Positions 1-11,361 of a stretch of DNA of 64,000 nt are shown here, piece after piece. Each line of letters begins with the position of its first letter. Position 1 is the stretch's first letter. Under the pieces are notes generated by a model. That model saw only the letters and a list, made by a program, of their open reading frames with translations, was not told the DNA's origin and did not search any database. Source of the stretch: Pantoea septica (GTDB taxonomy: Bacteria > Pseudomonadota > Gammaproteobacteria > Enterobacterales > Enterobacteriaceae); NCBI RefSeq assembly GCF_002095575.1, contig NZ_MLJJ01000020.1, forward strand, positions 1 through 64,000, read 5' to 3'. A program made the translations under genes and the position numbers.

Positions 1-54
1 CGCTAATTTAAAAAAAATTCTCGCTCGCATTAATTTTCAGCAGATCGCTGTTAA

Positions 55-591
55 TCACGCCGATTTGGCGGGCAATTGAGCGAATTCCTGCGCAAAGCGC
101 CCTACCTGATGCCAGTCGGTATACTCCACCTCTTTCGTTTTATCCGTTTCCCCGCCGGTCATGCGCATAATCAGCTGAATCATCACCCGGTCGAACCAGC
201 GGTAGCGCGGATAGCGCAGCGCCCCGGCGAACACGGCGCAGCAGTCAGGCTGCCACGGTGACTGCTGTAAGAATTTGCGCGTATAGGCGTTGGTCTGCGG
301 CGAGCGCTTCTCCGGCTTGCGCGCGGTCAGGTTCACGCAAAAGAAGCCGCTTACGCGCATCTGCAGCTCGCGCAGATGCGTCTTGACGAATTTCGCCACC
401 GCCGGATGGAAATTGCCGTAGCGGATCGACGCGCCGATCAGCACGCGATCGTATTGCGTCCAGTCAACCGAGTCAGCATGCAGAATATTGAGGACGTCGC
501 ACGCCTGCCGCGCTTTCATCTCATCGGCAATATAAGAGGCGATTTCGCGCGCTTGCCCGTCGCGGCTGGAAAAGAGAATTAACGCTTTCAT
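55..591 (-). CDS. hemG: Menaquinone-dependent protoporphyrinogen IX dehydrogenase
   Basis: Oxidises protoporphyrinogen IX to protoporphyrin IX, the penultimate step of haem synthesis, passing electrons to quinones at the inner face of the cytoplasmic membrane. The 178-residue product is close to the family length (about 180). It has a long-chain flavodoxin fold: an N-terminal FMN-phosphate loop (FSSRDGQ, residues 7-13), the basic loop [11 protein letters not shown] characteristic of HemG, and the conserved [10 protein letters not shown]. The ATG is preceded by AGGAAG at normal spacing. It lies 18 bp after trkH on the same strand and is probably co-transcribed with pepQ-yigZ-trkH, as in E. coli. 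The 54 bases between its stop and the window edge show nothing recognisable. Confidence 0.96.
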   Translation of the reverse strand: MKALILFSSRDGQAREIASYIADEMKARQACDVLNILHADSVDWTQYDRVLIGASIRYGNFHPAVAKFVKTHLRELQMRVSGFFCVNLTARKPEKRSPQTNAYTRKFLQQSPWQPDCCAVFAGALRYPRYRWFDRVMIQLIMRMTGGETDKTKEVEYTDWHQVGRFAQEFAQLPAKSA

Positions 592-609
592 CGTGGCTTC
601 CTGTTTTGC

Positions 610-2061
610 TTATTCACGCCAGAAAGTCGGCGTAAAGAGGACTAATAAGGTAAAGACTTCAAGACGCCCGAACAGCATGGTCGAGATCAGGATCCATTTC
701 GCCACGTCATTCATCGAGGTAAAGTTATCCGCTACTACCCCCAGGCCAGGCCCCAGATTGTTCAAGGTCGCCGCAACCGCCGCAAAGGCGGAAAAGTCAT
801 CGACGCCGGTAGCGATAATCGCCAGCATGCTAACCAGAAACACCAGCGCATAGGCCGAGAAGAATCCCCACACGGCTTCCAGGATACGCTCCGGCAGCGC
901 GCGATTGCCGAGCTTAATGGTATAGACCGCATTCGGGTGCACCAGACGCTTCAGCTCGCGCGAGCCCTGCTTGCACAGCAGCAGAATGCGAATCACCTTC
1001 AGCCCGCCACCGGTCGAGCCCGCCATGCCGCCGATAAAAGCGGAACAGAGCAGCAGCACAGGCAGGAACAGTGGCCAGCGCGCGATGCTGTCGGTAGTGA
1101 ATCCCGCCGTGGTCGCCATCGAAACCACCTGGAAAAAAGCCTGATTAAGCGTTTGCCAGCCGCTGGCGTAAACGTTATGAAACCAGAGCACCAGCGTGCA
1201 GATGACCACCAGCGTCAGCTGCACGCCGATAAAAGTGCGAAATTCCGGGTCGCGCCAGTAGACGCGCAGGTTGCGATTGCTAATCAGCGAGAAGTGCAGG
1301 CCGTAGTTACAGCCGGAGATCAGCAGAAAGACAGCGATAATGGTATTGATGGTGCCGCTGTTGAAATAGCCGATGCTGGCGTCGTGCGTTGAAAAGCCGC
1401 CGATGGCGATGGTGGAGAAACTGTGCCCTATCGCATCGAACAGCGGCATGCCCGCCAGCCAGAGCGCCACCGCGCAGGCGACCGTCAGCAACACATAGAT
1501 CAGCCACAGCGTTTTAGCCGTTTCCGCAATACGCGGGCGCATCTTATTGTCTTTTAGCGGCCCCGGCATTTCCGCGCGGTAGAGCTGCATGCCGCCGACG
1601 CCCAGAATAGGAAGAATCGCCACCGCCAGCACGATGATCCCCATCCCGCCCAGCCATTGCAGCATTTGCCGATAAAAGAGAATGGCTTTCGGCATGCTGT
1701 CGAGCCCCACCAGCGTCGTCGCGCCGGTGGTGGTCAGGCCGGAAAAGGATTCAAAGAACGCGTCGGTCACGGAGAGATGCGGCTGCTCGGCGAAGATAAA
1801 AGGCATTGCCCCCACGCTGCCGAGCACCGTCCAGAACAGCACTACGATCAGGAAGCCTTCGCGCGGCTTCAGCTCGGTACGCTGTTTGCGGTTCGGCCAC
1901 CACAGCAGCGAGCCGATCGCCAGCGCCATCAAAAAGGTCTGGCTAAACGCGCGCCCGGCACCGTCGCGATAAATTAAAGCCACCAGTCCCGGCACAATCA
2001 TGGTGACGGAAAAAAGGATCACCAGCAGACCGACAATGCGAGTAATGGCGCGAAAATGCAT
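610..2061 (-). CDS. trkH: Trk system potassium uptake protein TrkH
   Basis: Membrane-embedded K+ translocating subunit of the constitutive Trk uptake system; it works with the cytoplasmic NAD-binding TrkA, which is encoded elsewhere. The protein is 483 residues, identical in length to E. coli TrkH. Four membrane-pore-membrane repeats are visible, each with a filter-like glycine segment: TTTGATT (about 110-116), AIGGFST (219-225), TTAGFTT (317-323) and NNLGPGLG (434-441). Gene order pepQ-yigZ-trkH-hemG on one strand with short gaps suggests one transcript. No truncation or frame disruption is seen. Confidence 0.97.
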   Translation of the reverse strand: MHFRAITRIVGLLVILFSVTMIVPGLVALIYRDGAGRAFSQTFLMALAIGSLLWWPNRKQRTELKPREGFLIVVLFWTVLGSVGAMPFIFAEQPHLSVTDAFFESFSGLTTTGATTLVGLDSMPKAILFYRQMLQWLGGMGIIVLAVAILPILGVGGMQLYRAEMPGPLKDNKMRPRIAETAKTLWLIYVLLTVACAVALWLAGMPLFDAIGHSFSTIAIGGFSTHDASIGYFNSGTINTIIAVFLLISGCNYGLHFSLISNRNLRVYWRDPEFRTFIGVQLTLVVICTLVLWFHNVYASGWQTLNQAFFQVVSMATTAGFTTDSIARWPLFLPVLLLCSAFIGGMAGSTGGGLKVIRILLLCKQGSRELKRLVHPNAVYTIKLGNRALPERILEAVWGFFSAYALVFLVSMLAIIATGVDDFSAFAAVAATLNNLGPGLGVVADNFTSMNDVAKWILISTMLFGRLEVFTLLVLFTPTFWRE

Positions 2062-2086
2062 TCAGCCGTTCCTTAGAAAAGAGTTG

Positions 2087-2704
2087 TCAGGGTGTTAACG
2101 GGTCGAGGCTCAGCGCGCCCCGGCTAAAGTCAGAAAGCGTTTGTTTGAACGCCTCGATGTGCGCATAGGGCAGCGCAAGCGTTAGCGCGATGCGGTCAAG
2201 GTAGACAATCTCATCGATACGGCCGTCGAACCTGCCCAGCAGACGTTCGATATCGCCGATCTGAGCATAGTCGCACTTTAGCGCATAGCGTTTCATCGGC
2301 ACTTTGCGCGTGCGACCCAGCTGCCTGAGTCCTTGCTGTACGCCGCCGCCGTAAGCTTTTACCAGCCCGCCGGTGCCGAGCATAATGCCGCCGTAGTAAC
2401 GCACCACTACAGCGGTGATCTCGCCGATATCCGCGCCCATCAGCTGCGCCAGCATCGGTTTTCCCGCCGTGCCGGAGGGTTCGCCGTCATCGGAGAAGCC
2501 CAGCTGCTGCGAATCGTGCGGCGCGCCCGCGACCCAGGCCCAGCAGTGGTGACGCGCGTCGGGATGCTCGCTTTTCACCTGCTGAACAAAGGCGCGCGCC
2601 GCCTCTACGCCGTCGGTATGGGCCAGCAGCGTAATAAAGCGGCTTTTCTTGATTGTCTCCTCGCTGATGCTGACGGCATCAGCGGGAATATCGTAAGCGT
2701 CCAT
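2087..2704 (-). CDS. yigZ: YigZ, IMPACT family protein
   Basis: Member of the UPF0029/IMPACT family, related to the eukaryotic regulator of the GCN2 kinase. The bacterial role is not firmly established; links to translation have been proposed for the family. The 205 residues match E. coli YigZ. Family signatures are intact: HHCWAWVAG (52-60), SDDGEPSGTAGKP (71-83) and YYGGIMLGTGGL (103-114). The smaller C-terminal half (about 140-205) is the ferredoxin-like domain of the family. Its ATG shares one base with the pepQ stop (TGATG), so translational coupling to pepQ is likely. Confidence 0.94.
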   Translation of the reverse strand: MDAYDIPADAVSISEETIKKSRFITLLAHTDGVEAARAFVQQVKSEHPDARHHCWAWVAGAPHDSQQLGFSDDGEPSGTAGKPMLAQLMGADIGEITAVVVRYYGGIMLGTGGLVKAYGGGVQQGLRQLGRTRKVPMKRYALKCDYAQIGDIERLLGRFDGRIDEIVYLDRIALTLALPYAHIEAFKQTLSDFSRGALSLDPLTP

Positions 2705-4035
2705 CAGGCAAGGTGCAGATCGCGCGTCATGTTCTCAATGCGGTTGGCATGCACCACCACGTTGTCTTCAATGCGGATGCCGCCGTAAGGCTTCAGCGCG
2801 TCAATCGCCTGCCAGTTAAGGTGCTGGCTGAACGGACCTTCACGCAGCGGAGCCAGCAGCGACTCGATGATATAGAAGCCCGGCTCGATGGTCAGCACCA
2901 TGCCCGGTTCCAGCACGCGCGTGCAGCGCAGATAAGGATACTGCGCCGGCGCCGCGAGATGGGTGCCCGCTTCGTCCTGCATAAAGCCTGCGACGTCATG
3001 GACCTGCAATCCGAGCGGATGGCCCAGCCCGTGCGGCATAAAGGGTCCGGTAATATTTTCCGCCACTAGCGCCTCTTCGCTTACGCCTTGCGCCAGGTCG
3101 AACTTCAGCAGCAGCTTCGCAATGCGCTGATGCATCTGCAGATGATAGTCGGTGTAGCGCACGCCCGCTTTCAGCGTGCCGATCAGCGCCAGCTCTTCGC
3201 TATTCATCGCCGCGACCAGGCTGGCGTAAAGCGAATCCTTCTGCGCTGCGTAGCTGCGCGTTAAATCGGCGGCATAGCCAAGGTATTCCGCTCCCGCGTC
3301 GATAAGGAAGCTGTGGCGCTTCGCCGGCGGCTGGTGATCAAGCCGGGTGTAATGCAGCACCGCAGCATGTTCGTTAAGGGCGACGATATTGCCGTAGGGC
3401 ACGTCGATATCGCGATGGCCGGTCGCCGTCAGGTAAGCCTGATTGATATCGAACTCGCTGAGGCCGGAGAAAAAAGCCTCTTTCGCGGCGCGGTGTCCGG
3501 CAACGGCCAGCTTTTGCGCCTCGCGCATGCAGGCCAGCTCGTAATCGGTTTTGATGCTGCGGTGGTAGTGAAGGAAATCGATCACCGCTTTCGGGTTGGT
3601 GTTGTCGGCGCTGATGCCGAGCTGCGCGGCGCGCTGCACCACCGGCCCGATATAGGCGACATTTTCGCGCTGCGCCGGCAGCTGTTGTCCAATCTCGTCG
3701 GCGCTTTTCAGCCCGATCACTTCGACGGCTTCGGTCCAGAAGCTGTTCGGCAGCGGCTCAACGTTATGCCAGTAATCGACCGGCGAGTAGAACCAGAGTT
3801 TCGGCTTATTGACGCCGTCGATCCAGAGCCAGCAGTTCGGCACCTGCGTGACCGGCACCCAGGCTTTGAACTGAGGATTCACCTTGAAGGGATAGTCATG
3901 ATCGTCGAGAAAAACCGTTAGCAGTTCGCCGGAATGAATCAACATCGCATCCAGTTTATTGCGCGCCAGCACCTGCTGCGCCCGCTGTTGCAGCGTGGCG
4001 ATATGCGTCTGATACAGCGTTTTCAGTGAATCCAT
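2704..4035 (-). CDS. pepQ: Xaa-Pro dipeptidase (prolidase)
   Basis: Cytosolic metallopeptidase that splits dipeptides with a C-terminal proline. Length is 443 residues, the same as E. coli PepQ. The M24 pita-bread fold ligands can be read in order: two Asp in [17 protein letters not shown], His in [11 protein letters not shown], Glu in LTIEPGFY and Glu in [10 protein letters not shown]. An in-frame extension upstream exists, but the start [11 protein letters not shown] matches the family and is preceded by a GGGAG motif, so 4035 was chosen. It is divergent from fadB, with 184 bp between them. This is first gene of a likely pepQ-yigZ-trkH-hemG transcript. Confidence 0.97.
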   Translation of the reverse strand: MDSLKTLYQTHIATLQQRAQQVLARNKLDAMLIHSGELLTVFLDDHDYPFKVNPQFKAWVPVTQVPNCWLWIDGVNKPKLWFYSPVDYWHNVEPLPNSFWTEAVEVIGLKSADEIGQQLPAQRENVAYIGPVVQRAAQLGISADNTNPKAVIDFLHYHRSIKTDYELACMREAQKLAVAGHRAAKEAFFSGLSEFDINQAYLTATGHRDIDVPYGNIVALNEHAAVLHYTRLDHQPPAKRHSFLIDAGAEYLGYAADLTRSYAAQKDSLYASLVAAMNSEELALIGTLKAGVRYTDYHLQMHQRIAKLLLKFDLAQGVSEEALVAENITGPFMPHGLGHPLGLQVHDVAGFMQDEAGTHLAAPAQYPYLRCTRVLEPGMVLTIEPGFYIIESLLAPLREGPFSQHLNWQAIDALKPYGGIRIEDNVVVHANRIENMTRDLHLA

Positions 4036-4177
4036 TGCTCGCTCTCCCGTGTCGCGAAAATCGCCGCAGTGTAGCACAGCCGCCGCCTGAACGCCGCGTT
4101 CCCGACGCTGTGATCCTGTTAGCAAATAAGCAAACTTTGGTTTGCAAAAAATTAACACGAATCCCACACTCCTGATC

Positions 4178-4194
4178 ATCTGGTATGACCAGAT
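4178..4194 (+). promoter_or_regulatory. FadR operator of fadBA
   Basis: The 17-bp palindrome ATCTGGTATGACCAGAT has perfect 7-bp arms around ATG. It differs by one central base from the established E. coli fadB operator (ATCTGGTACGACCAGAT). It lies 25 bp upstream of the fadB start, inside the probable leader, consistent with FadR repression relieved by long-chain acyl-CoA. Directly upstream sits a smaller perfect palindrome, GCAAAC-TTTG-GTTTGC (4130-4145), of unknown role. Confidence 0.9.
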
Positions 4195-4219
4195 CCCCTT
4201 TCGCGATCAGGAGACGCAC

Positions 4220-6403
4220 ATGCTCTACCAAGGCGATACCCTTTCCCTGCGCTGGCTCGAAGACGGCGTCGCTGAGCTGCAGTTCGACGCCCCCGGCTCA
4301 GTCAATAAACTCGACACCCGCACCGTCGCCAGCCTTGGCGAAGCGATCGGCGTGCTGGAGCAGCAAACCTCGCTGCGCGGCTTACTGTTAAGCTCGGCTA
4401 AGCCCGCCTTTATCGTCGGCGCCGATATTACTGAATTTCTCTCGCTGTTCGACGCACCGACTGAAAAGCTCAGTCAGTGGCTCGCTTTCGCTAACAGCAT
4501 CTTTAACCGGCTGGAAGATCTGCCGGTGCCGACCATTGCCGCGATAGACGGTTACGCGCTGGGCGGCGGGTGCGAATGCATACTGGCGACCGATCTGCGC
4601 GTCGCCACGCCTGGCGCGCGCATCGGTCTGCCGGAAACGCGGCTGGGCATTATGCCGGGCTTCGGCGGCAGCGTGCGGCTGCCGCGCCTGCTGGGCGCCG
4701 ACGCCGCGCTGGAGATTATCGCCGCCGGAAAAGATGTCGACGGCGCCAGCGCGCTTAAACTCGGGCTGGTCGATGCGGTGGTCAGCAGCGATAAGCTGCG
4801 CGCCGCCGCGCTCGCCATGCTGAAGGAAGCGATCACACAGGGCGACTGGCAGGCGCGCCGCGCGCCGAAGCTGGCGCCGCTGCGCCTCAGCCCGATTGAA
4901 GCTGCCATGAGCTTTACCGTGGCTAAAAATGTGGTGCTGCAAACCGCAGGCAAACACTATCCCGCGCCGATCGCCGCGGTCAAAACCATTGAGGCCGCCG
5001 CCGCGCTGGGGCGCGACGATGCGCTGAAGCTGGAAACCGCCGCCTTCGTGCCGCTGGCGCAGAGCGATGAAGCGCGGGCGCTGGTCGGCATTTTCCTTAA
5101 CGATCAGTATGTCAAAGGGCTGGCGAAAAAGTACGCCAGCGCCAGCAGCGCGCCGGAACAGGCGGCTGTGCTGGGCGCGGGCATTATGGGCGGCGGCATC
5201 AGCTATCAGTCGGCGTGGAAAGGCGTGCCGGTGAAGATGAAGGATATTCAGCCCCAGGCGCTGACGCTGGGCATGAACGAGGCGAGCAAGCTGCTGAATA
5301 AACAGCTGGAGCGCGGCAAGATCGACGGCGGCAAGCTGGCCAGCACCATCGCCATGATTCAGCCTACGCTCGACTATGCCGGTTTCGAGCGCGCCGATAT
5401 CGTGGTCGAAGCGGTCGTCGAGAATCCGCAGGTCAAAGCGAAAGTGCTGGCGGAGACCGAACAGCATCTGCGCGCGGATGCGGTACTCGCCTCCAATACC
5501 TCGACCATTCCCATCAGCCAGCTGGCCCAGGCGCTGCAGCGTCCGGAGAATTTCTGCGGCATGCACTTCTTCAACCCAGTGCCGCGTATGCCGCTGGTAG
5601 AGGTGGTGCGCGGCGAGAAGAGCAGCGACGCCACCATCGGCAAAGTGGTGGCCTGGGCGAGCAAAATGGGCAAGACGCCGATTGTCGTCAATGACTGTCC
5701 CGGCTTCTTCGTCAACCGCGTGCTCTTCCCCTACTTCGCCGCCTTCGGCCTGCTGCTGCGCGACGGCGCGGACTTCCGTCAGATCGATAAGGTGATGGAG
5801 AAGCAGTTCGGCTGGCCGATGGGCCCGGCGTGGCTGCTGGACGTGGTCGGCATCGATACCGCGCATCACGCGCAGCGCGTTATGGCGGAAGGGTTTCCGA
5901 CGCGCATGCAGAAAGATTACCGCGACGCGATTGACGTCCTGTTCGATGCGGGACGCTATGGCCAGAAGAACGGCAAAGGCTTTTACCGCTGGGAGACGGA
6001 TCGCAAAGGCAAAGCAAAAAAAGCGGTCGATCCCGAGGTGGACGCGCTGCTTAACCCTGTTTGTGCCGCTACGCGCCTCTTCAGCGACGAAGAGATCCTC
6101 AATCGCATGATGATCCCGATGCTGAACGAAGTCGTGCGCTGCCTGGAGGAGAAGATCGTCGCCTCGCCGGCCGAAGCCGATATGGCGCTGGTCTACGGCC
6201 TCGGCTTTCCGCCGTTCCGCGGCGGCGCGCTGCGCTATCTCGACACGCTCGGCAACGGCAACGTGGTGGATCAGGCCAGACGCTACGGCGATCTTGGCGC
6301 GCTCTACCAGCTGCCTGACCTGCTGCTGCAGAAGGCGCATCAGCGCGAAAGCTGGTATCCGGCGGTTCAACCTATCGACGAAGCGGCGCTGCAAAGCGCC
6401 TGA
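4220..6403 (+). CDS. fadB: Fatty acid oxidation complex subunit alpha
   Basis: Multifunctional beta-oxidation enzyme (enoyl-CoA hydratase, 3-hydroxyacyl-CoA dehydrogenase, and isomerase/epimerase activities), forming an alpha2beta2 complex with FadA. The 727 residues match the family (729 in E. coli). The N-terminal crotonase domain carries the two catalytic glutamates, E119 in GGGCEC and E139 in GLPETRLG. A Rossmann NAD site follows ([11 protein letters not shown], from about 315), then the dehydrogenase histidine in [12 protein letters not shown] (about 450). The ATG at 4220 has AGGAG seven bases upstream and gives the family N-terminus MLYQGDTL. First gene of fadBA; the FadR operator lies in its leader. 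Confidence 0.98.
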   Translation: MLYQGDTLSLRWLEDGVAELQFDAPGSVNKLDTRTVASLGEAIGVLEQQTSLRGLLLSSAKPAFIVGADITEFLSLFDAPTEKLSQWLAFANSIFNRLEDLPVPTIAAIDGYALGGGCECILATDLRVATPGARIGLPETRLGIMPGFGGSVRLPRLLGADAALEIIAAGKDVDGASALKLGLVDAVVSSDKLRAAALAMLKEAITQGDWQARRAPKLAPLRLSPIEAAMSFTVAKNVVLQTAGKHYPAPIAAVKTIEAAAALGRDDALKLETAAFVPLAQSDEARALVGIFLNDQYVKGLAKKYASASSAPEQAAVLGAGIMGGGISYQSAWKGVPVKMKDIQPQALTLGMNEASKLLNKQLERGKIDGGKLASTIAMIQPTLDYAGFERADIVVEAVVENPQVKAKVLAETEQHLRADAVLASNTSTIPISQLAQALQRPENFCGMHFFNPVPRMPLVEVVRGEKSSDATIGKVVAWASKMGKTPIVVNDCPGFFVNRVLFPYFAAFGLLLRDGADFRQIDKVMEKQFGWPMGPAWLLDVVGIDTAHHAQRVMAEGFPTRMQKDYRDAIDVLFDAGRYGQKNGKGFYRWETDRKGKAKKAVDPEVDALLNPVCAATRLFSDEEILNRMMIPMLNEVVRCLEEKIVASPAEADMALVYGLGFPPFRGGALRYLDTLGNGNVVDQARRYGDLGALYQLPDLLLQKAHQRESWYPAVQPIDEAALQSA

Positions 6404-7576
<1,173 letters not shown>

Positions 7577-7603
7577 TACGTTGGATCACGTTGGAAGTCA
7601 GTT

Positions 7604-7628
7604 CCCGCCCGTCAGGGGCGGGTTTTTT
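7604..7628 (+). terminator. Rho-independent terminator of fadBA
   Basis: Stem CCCGCCC / GGGCGGG with a short loop is followed directly by TTTTTT on the plus strand, 28 bp after the fadA stop. The minus strand lacks a T run, so it serves fadBA and not the convergent fre. Confidence 0.92.
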
Positions 7629-7642
7629 CTGCCTGCGGCGCC

Positions 7643-8344
7643 TCAAATAAAGGCGAAGGCGTCGCCAAACATCTGCGCTTCTTTGGCGCCGCGCTCGGCG
7701 CAAAAGCGGTCACGGGCGATCTTCGCCATCTCAAAACGTCCAGCGATATAGATATCGTGCTCCGCCAGCGTGGCGAAATCCTGCATCACCGCCGTCAATA
7801 CCGTGCCGGAACGCCCCTGCCAGCCCTCTTCCGGCTGTTCGACCACCGGCACTACGCGCAGATTAGGGTGCTTCACCGCCAGCGCGTTCAGCTCCTCCAG
7901 ATCGTAAAGATGCTGCAGTTCGCGGCCGCCCCAGTAAATAGCGATTTCGCGATCCGGCTGCTGCGCCAGCGCGGTCAGCAGGATGGAACGCGCATAGGAG
8001 AAGCCGGTGCCGCCGGCAATCAACACGATGGGGCGCGAGCTCTCTTCACGCAGCCAGGCGTCGCCGTGCGGAATATCCACGGTAATCTGACGGTCGTCGC
8101 GGATACGATCCATGACCGCCATGGCGTAGAGATTGAGATCGGAGGCGCCGATATGCAGCTCGATAATCTCTTTTTCCATCGGGGTCGAGGCGAGCGAGAA
8201 CGGACGCTTGTCGCGCTCGTCCATCACCACCATCAAATACTGCCCGGCGCGAAAGGTAAAATCCGCTTCGGGTATCAGGCGGACGCGATATACGGTATCG
8301 GTAATCGCTTCAACTGAAGTTACTTTACAGCTTAAAATCGTCAT
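7643..8344 (-). CDS. fre: NAD(P)H-flavin reductase
   Basis: Reduces free flavins (FMN, FAD, riboflavin) with NAD(P)H; reduced flavin then serves ferric iron reduction and other acceptors. In E. coli it also generates the reduced flavin usable by UbiX/UbiD chemistry (linkage inferred from neighbourhood). 233 residues, as in E. coli. The flavin contact RPFSLAST, the NAD(P)H loop [10 protein letters not shown] and the C-terminal GDAFAFI are all present. The start [15 protein letters not shown] at 8344 was preferred to an ATG 24 bp upstream because it matches the family N-terminus. It lies 41 bp after ubiD on the same strand. Confidence 0.96.
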   Translation of the reverse strand: MTILSCKVTSVEAITDTVYRVRLIPEADFTFRAGQYLMVVMDERDKRPFSLASTPMEKEIIELHIGASDLNLYAMAVMDRIRDDRQITVDIPHGDAWLREESSRPIVLIAGGTGFSYARSILLTALAQQPDREIAIYWGGRELQHLYDLEELNALAVKHPNLRVVPVVEQPEEGWQGRSGTVLTAVMQDFATLAEHDIYIAGRFEMAKIARDRFCAERGAKEAQMFGDAFAFI

Positions 8345-8385
8345 GCGTTCCCTCTGTCGGGTCGTCATTAGGGTTGTGCGCGCCG

Positions 8386-9870
8386 TCAGCGCTGCGGCGG
8401 CTGAGTAAAGATGCCTAAGTCATCCCAGATCGCGTCGATGCGCGCCGTTACGGCGGGATCTTTCACGATCGGTCGTCCCCACTCGCGCTGGGTCTCGCCC
8501 GGCCATTTATTGGTGGCGTCCAGACCCATCTTGGAACCCAGGCCGGAAACCGGCGAGGCGAAGTCCAGATAGTCGATAGGCGTGTTTTCCACCAGCACCG
8601 TGTCGCGTGCCGGATCCATACGGGTGGTAATGGCCCAGATCACGTCGTTCCAGTCGCGTGCGTTAACATCGTCGTCACACACAATAACAAATTTGGTGTA
8701 CATGAACTGCCGCAGGAATGACCAGACGCCGAACATCACGCGCTTAGCGTGTCCTGCGTACTGTTTTTTCATCGTCACTACCGCCAGGCGATAAGAGCAG
8801 CCCTCCGGCGGCAGATAGAAATCCACAATCTCCGGGAACTGCTTAATCAGGATCGGCACCAGCACTTCGTTCAGCGCGACGCCCAGCACCGCCGGCTCAT
8901 CGGGCGGACGGCCGGTATAGGTGGAGTGGTAGATGGCGTTCTGCCGTTGCGTAACGTGCGTGACGGTGAAAACCGGGAAGTTATCTACCTCATTGTAGTA
9001 GCCCGTATGATCGCCATAGGGCCCTTCCGGCGCCATATCGCCCGGCTCGATGTAACCTTCCAGCACGATCTCCGCGCTGGCGGGCACTTCCAGATCGTTG
9101 GAGAGGCACTTCACCACTTCCGTTTTATTGCCGCGCAGCAGACCGGCGAAGGCGTACTCCGACAGCGTATCCGGCACCGGCGTTACTGCGCCGAGAATAG
9201 TGGCGGGATCGGCGCCGAGTGCGACTGAAACCGGGAAGCGTTCGCCAGGATGGGCCTGGCACCACTCCTGATAATCGAGCGCGCCGCCGCGATGGGAGAG
9301 CCAGCGCATAATCAGGCGGTTTTTGCCAATCACCTGCTGGCGATAGATGCCCAGATTCTGCCGCTCTTTGTGCGGCCCGCGCGTGACGGTCAGCCCCCAG
9401 GTAATCAGCGGCGCGGCGTCGTCCGGCCAGCACTTCATCACCGGAATGCGCGACAGGTCGACCTCGTCGCCGCTGAACACCACCTCCTGGCAGGGCGCGT
9501 TGCGCAGCCGTTTGGTCGGCATATTCAGCACCTGTTTGAACTGCGGCATCTTGTCGAACAGATCGCGGAAGCCTTTCGGCGGCTCAGGCTCTTTCAGAAA
9601 CGCCAGCAGCTTGCCGACTTCGCGCAGCGCGCTGACCTCTTCCTGCCCCATGCCCATCGCCACGCGTTTCGGCGTGCCGAACAGGTTGCACAGCACCGGC
9701 ATGTCATAGCCTTTGGGGTTTTCAAACAGCAGCGCCGGTCCGCCGGCGCGCAGCGTGCGGTCGGCAATTTCCGTCATTTCCAGCTCTGGATCGATAGAGT
9801 GGCTAATGCGCTTTAACTCGCCGCGCTGTTCCAGCAGCGTGAGGAAGTCTCGTAAATCGTGATATTTCAT
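8386..9870 (-). CDS. ubiD: 4-hydroxy-3-polyprenylbenzoate decarboxylase
   Basis: Prenylated-FMN-dependent decarboxylase of ubiquinone synthesis, removing the carboxylate of polyprenyl-4-hydroxybenzoate; it needs UbiX for its cofactor. Length 494 residues against 497 in E. coli, near-identical across the whole chain, including the cofactor region around [19 protein letters not shown] and the later [13 protein letters not shown]. The start MKYHDLRDF (9870) was chosen over one 21 bp upstream by family alignment. It is followed by fre and preceded by a short segment with a TATAAT inside an inverted repeat. Confidence 0.97.
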   Translation of the reverse strand: MKYHDLRDFLTLLEQRGELKRISHSIDPELEMTEIADRTLRAGGPALLFENPKGYDMPVLCNLFGTPKRVAMGMGQEEVSALREVGKLLAFLKEPEPPKGFRDLFDKMPQFKQVLNMPTKRLRNAPCQEVVFSGDEVDLSRIPVMKCWPDDAAPLITWGLTVTRGPHKERQNLGIYRQQVIGKNRLIMRWLSHRGGALDYQEWCQAHPGERFPVSVALGADPATILGAVTPVPDTLSEYAFAGLLRGNKTEVVKCLSNDLEVPASAEIVLEGYIEPGDMAPEGPYGDHTGYYNEVDNFPVFTVTHVTQRQNAIYHSTYTGRPPDEPAVLGVALNEVLVPILIKQFPEIVDFYLPPEGCSYRLAVVTMKKQYAGHAKRVMFGVWSFLRQFMYTKFVIVCDDDVNARDWNDVIWAITTRMDPARDTVLVENTPIDYLDFASPVSGLGSKMGLDATNKWPGETQREWGRPIVKDPAVTARIDAIWDDLGIFTQPPQR

Positions 9871-9894
9871 GCGGCCTTCGCTTCCAGCCAAAGT

Positions 9895-9919
9895 GAATCG
9901 GCCATTATAGGGCCGATTC
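9895..9919 (-). promoter_or_regulatory. Inverted repeat enclosing a TATAAT, upstream of ubiD
   Basis: On the minus strand GAATCGGCC and GGCCGATTC form a perfect 9-bp inverted repeat; the 7-bp loop is CTATAAT, a consensus -10 element. It sits 25 bp before the ubiD start and after the pepE stop. The likely reading is the ubiD-fre promoter -10 overlapped by a possible operator. A terminator for pepE is less likely because no T run follows. No good -35 is seen. Confidence 0.5.
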
Positions 9920-9949
9920 TTAAGGCGTGTTGGATTTTATGCAGCAACC

Positions 9950-10675
9950 TCAGTCGCAGCGAAAGGGAACCAGCGCCTGCAGCGCCGTGGCGTCGCGGCA
10001 GGCCTGAATCGGCTGATTGTGGCGGAAAACTTTAAAGTCCTCGCCGCGCACGCTGAAGTAAGAGAGCTGGTTTTCATGCACATGCAGAAAACTGCCTTCG
10101 CGCAGCGCAATCACCGACTCCTCAGGATTGACGGCGCAAAACTCCGCCAGGCGTTCGTCGCGGGTTTCGCCCATATGTCCGCTGGCATGCGCGTCGAGGT
10201 AGTGCGGATTGATCTGAACCGGAAACAGGCCCAGCGCAGGCAACACCACGCTGCTGCGCACAGGCATATCGTTGGTGGTGCGAATCGAGGGCGTCGCGAC
10301 GTTGCAGCCCGCGCTCCACCCGACGTAAGGCACCCCCCGTTCGCGCACGGCGCGCTGGATCGCCACAATCAGGCCGTTCTCGTGCAGCATCTGGTTCAGC
10401 AGCCAGGTATTGCCGCCGCTGACCAGAATCAGCTCCGCCTGCTCAATGGCCGCCACCGGCGTCGCGAAATCCTGCACGCAGCGCACGGCAACGCCCAGCG
10501 ACGCGCTCAGCTCGGCGGCGCGCTGTTGATGGTCGCCGCGAATAATGGCGTAAGGCACCAGCACCGCCGAACGAATGCCGCGTTGAGCGATCATCGCATG
10601 CAGCTGCGGCTGCGCGTAACCAAGCAGCGGCGCATCGTCGGCCAGCTTGCCGTTGCTTAATAAAAACAGTTCCAT
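9950..10675 (-). CDS. pepE: Dipeptidase E (alpha-aspartyl dipeptidase)
   Basis: Cytosolic serine peptidase (family S51) that hydrolyses N-terminal Asp-Xaa dipeptides. The 241 residues carry the family triad at the expected places: nucleophile S121 in YVGWSAGCN, D136 in RTTNDMP and H158 in INPHYL, matching S120/D135/H157 of the Salmonella enzyme. The start at 10675 has AAGGA at good spacing; an upstream in-frame start lacks support. In E. coli pepE is elsewhere on the chromosome, so its position between ubiD and rfaH is a lineage-specific arrangement. It is divergent from rfaH. Confidence 0.93.
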   Translation of the reverse strand: MELFLLSNGKLADDAPLLGYAQPQLHAMIAQRGIRSAVLVPYAIIRGDHQQRAAELSASLGVAVRCVQDFATPVAAIEQAELILVSGGNTWLLNQMLHENGLIVAIQRAVRERGVPYVGWSAGCNVATPSIRTTNDMPVRSSVVLPALGLFPVQINPHYLDAHASGHMGETRDERLAEFCAVNPEESVIALREGSFLHVHENQLSYFSVRGEDFKVFRHNQPIQACRDATALQALVPFRCD

Positions 10676-10872
10676 CGGCAGATCCTTTTCGCAAACGTTA
10701 TGAGCCACGAGTCTGAACCAGCGCACCGCCGCTCGTCAATTTTCCCGCTTGTGTCGGGCAGTTTGCGGAAACCTCGGCCACTTTGTCCGCTTCGGCATCT
10801 TTCCACGCTGCGATGCGCTATAACTCTGGCAGCAGGTTTGCTATTCTTAGCGTCCATTCGATGGGAGCATTT

Positions 10873-11361
10873 ATGGAATCCTGGTACTTACTCTATTGCA
10901 AACGTGGACAGCTGTTGCGCGCGAAAGAGCATCTTGAGCGGCAGGAGGTGCATTGCCTCAGCCCGATGATCGCTCTGGAAAAAGTGGTGCGCGGCAAACG
11001 GACCACCGTGAGTGAGCCCCTGTTTCCTAACTATCTCTTTATCGAATTCGATCCCGAAGCGATCCACACCACGACCATCAGCAGCACGCGCGGCGTCAGC
11101 CACTTCGTGCGCTTCGGCACGCTGCCTGCGACAGTGCCTTCCGCCGTTATCGAAGCGCTGCAAACCGACGTGCCGCAAACGCTGATCGATCCGGAAACGC
11201 CGCAGGTCGGCGATGAGGTCATCATCACCGAAGGGACCTTTGAAGGCCTGCGCGCCATCTTCGCCGAACCCGATGGCGAAACGCGCTCTATGCTGCTGCT
11301 TAACCTGCTGAATAAACAGGTGATGCGCAGCGTAGACAACAAGCAGTTCCGCAAGCTTTAG
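10873..11361 (+). CDS. rfaH: Transcription antitermination protein RfaH
   Basis: NusG paralogue recruited to RNA polymerase at ops elements to extend transcription and couple translation of long surface-polysaccharide and virulence operons. 162 residues, as in E. coli. The NGN domain occupies about 1-100 ([21 protein letters not shown], then [11 protein letters not shown]), followed by a linker and the C-terminal KOW domain (about 113-162, [19 protein letters not shown]), the region known to switch fold. GGGAG precedes the ATG; candidate -10 hexamers lie upstream near 10822. It ends tail to tail with tatD, overlapping by four bases, so the two transcripts converge without an obvious terminator. 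Confidence 0.97.
   Translation: MESWYLLYCKRGQLLRAKEHLERQEVHCLSPMIALEKVVRGKRTTVSEPLFPNYLFIEFDPEAIHTTTISSTRGVSHFVRFGTLPATVPSAVIEALQTDVPQTLIDPETPQVGDEVIITEGTFEGLRAIFAEPDGETRSMLLLNLLNKQVMRSVDNKQFRKL

Noticed and set aside
1..54. Possible start of an rRNA operon next to hemG, as in E. coli
   Set aside because: The 54 bases hold no 16S sequence or tandem rrn promoter signature; the region is too short to decide.
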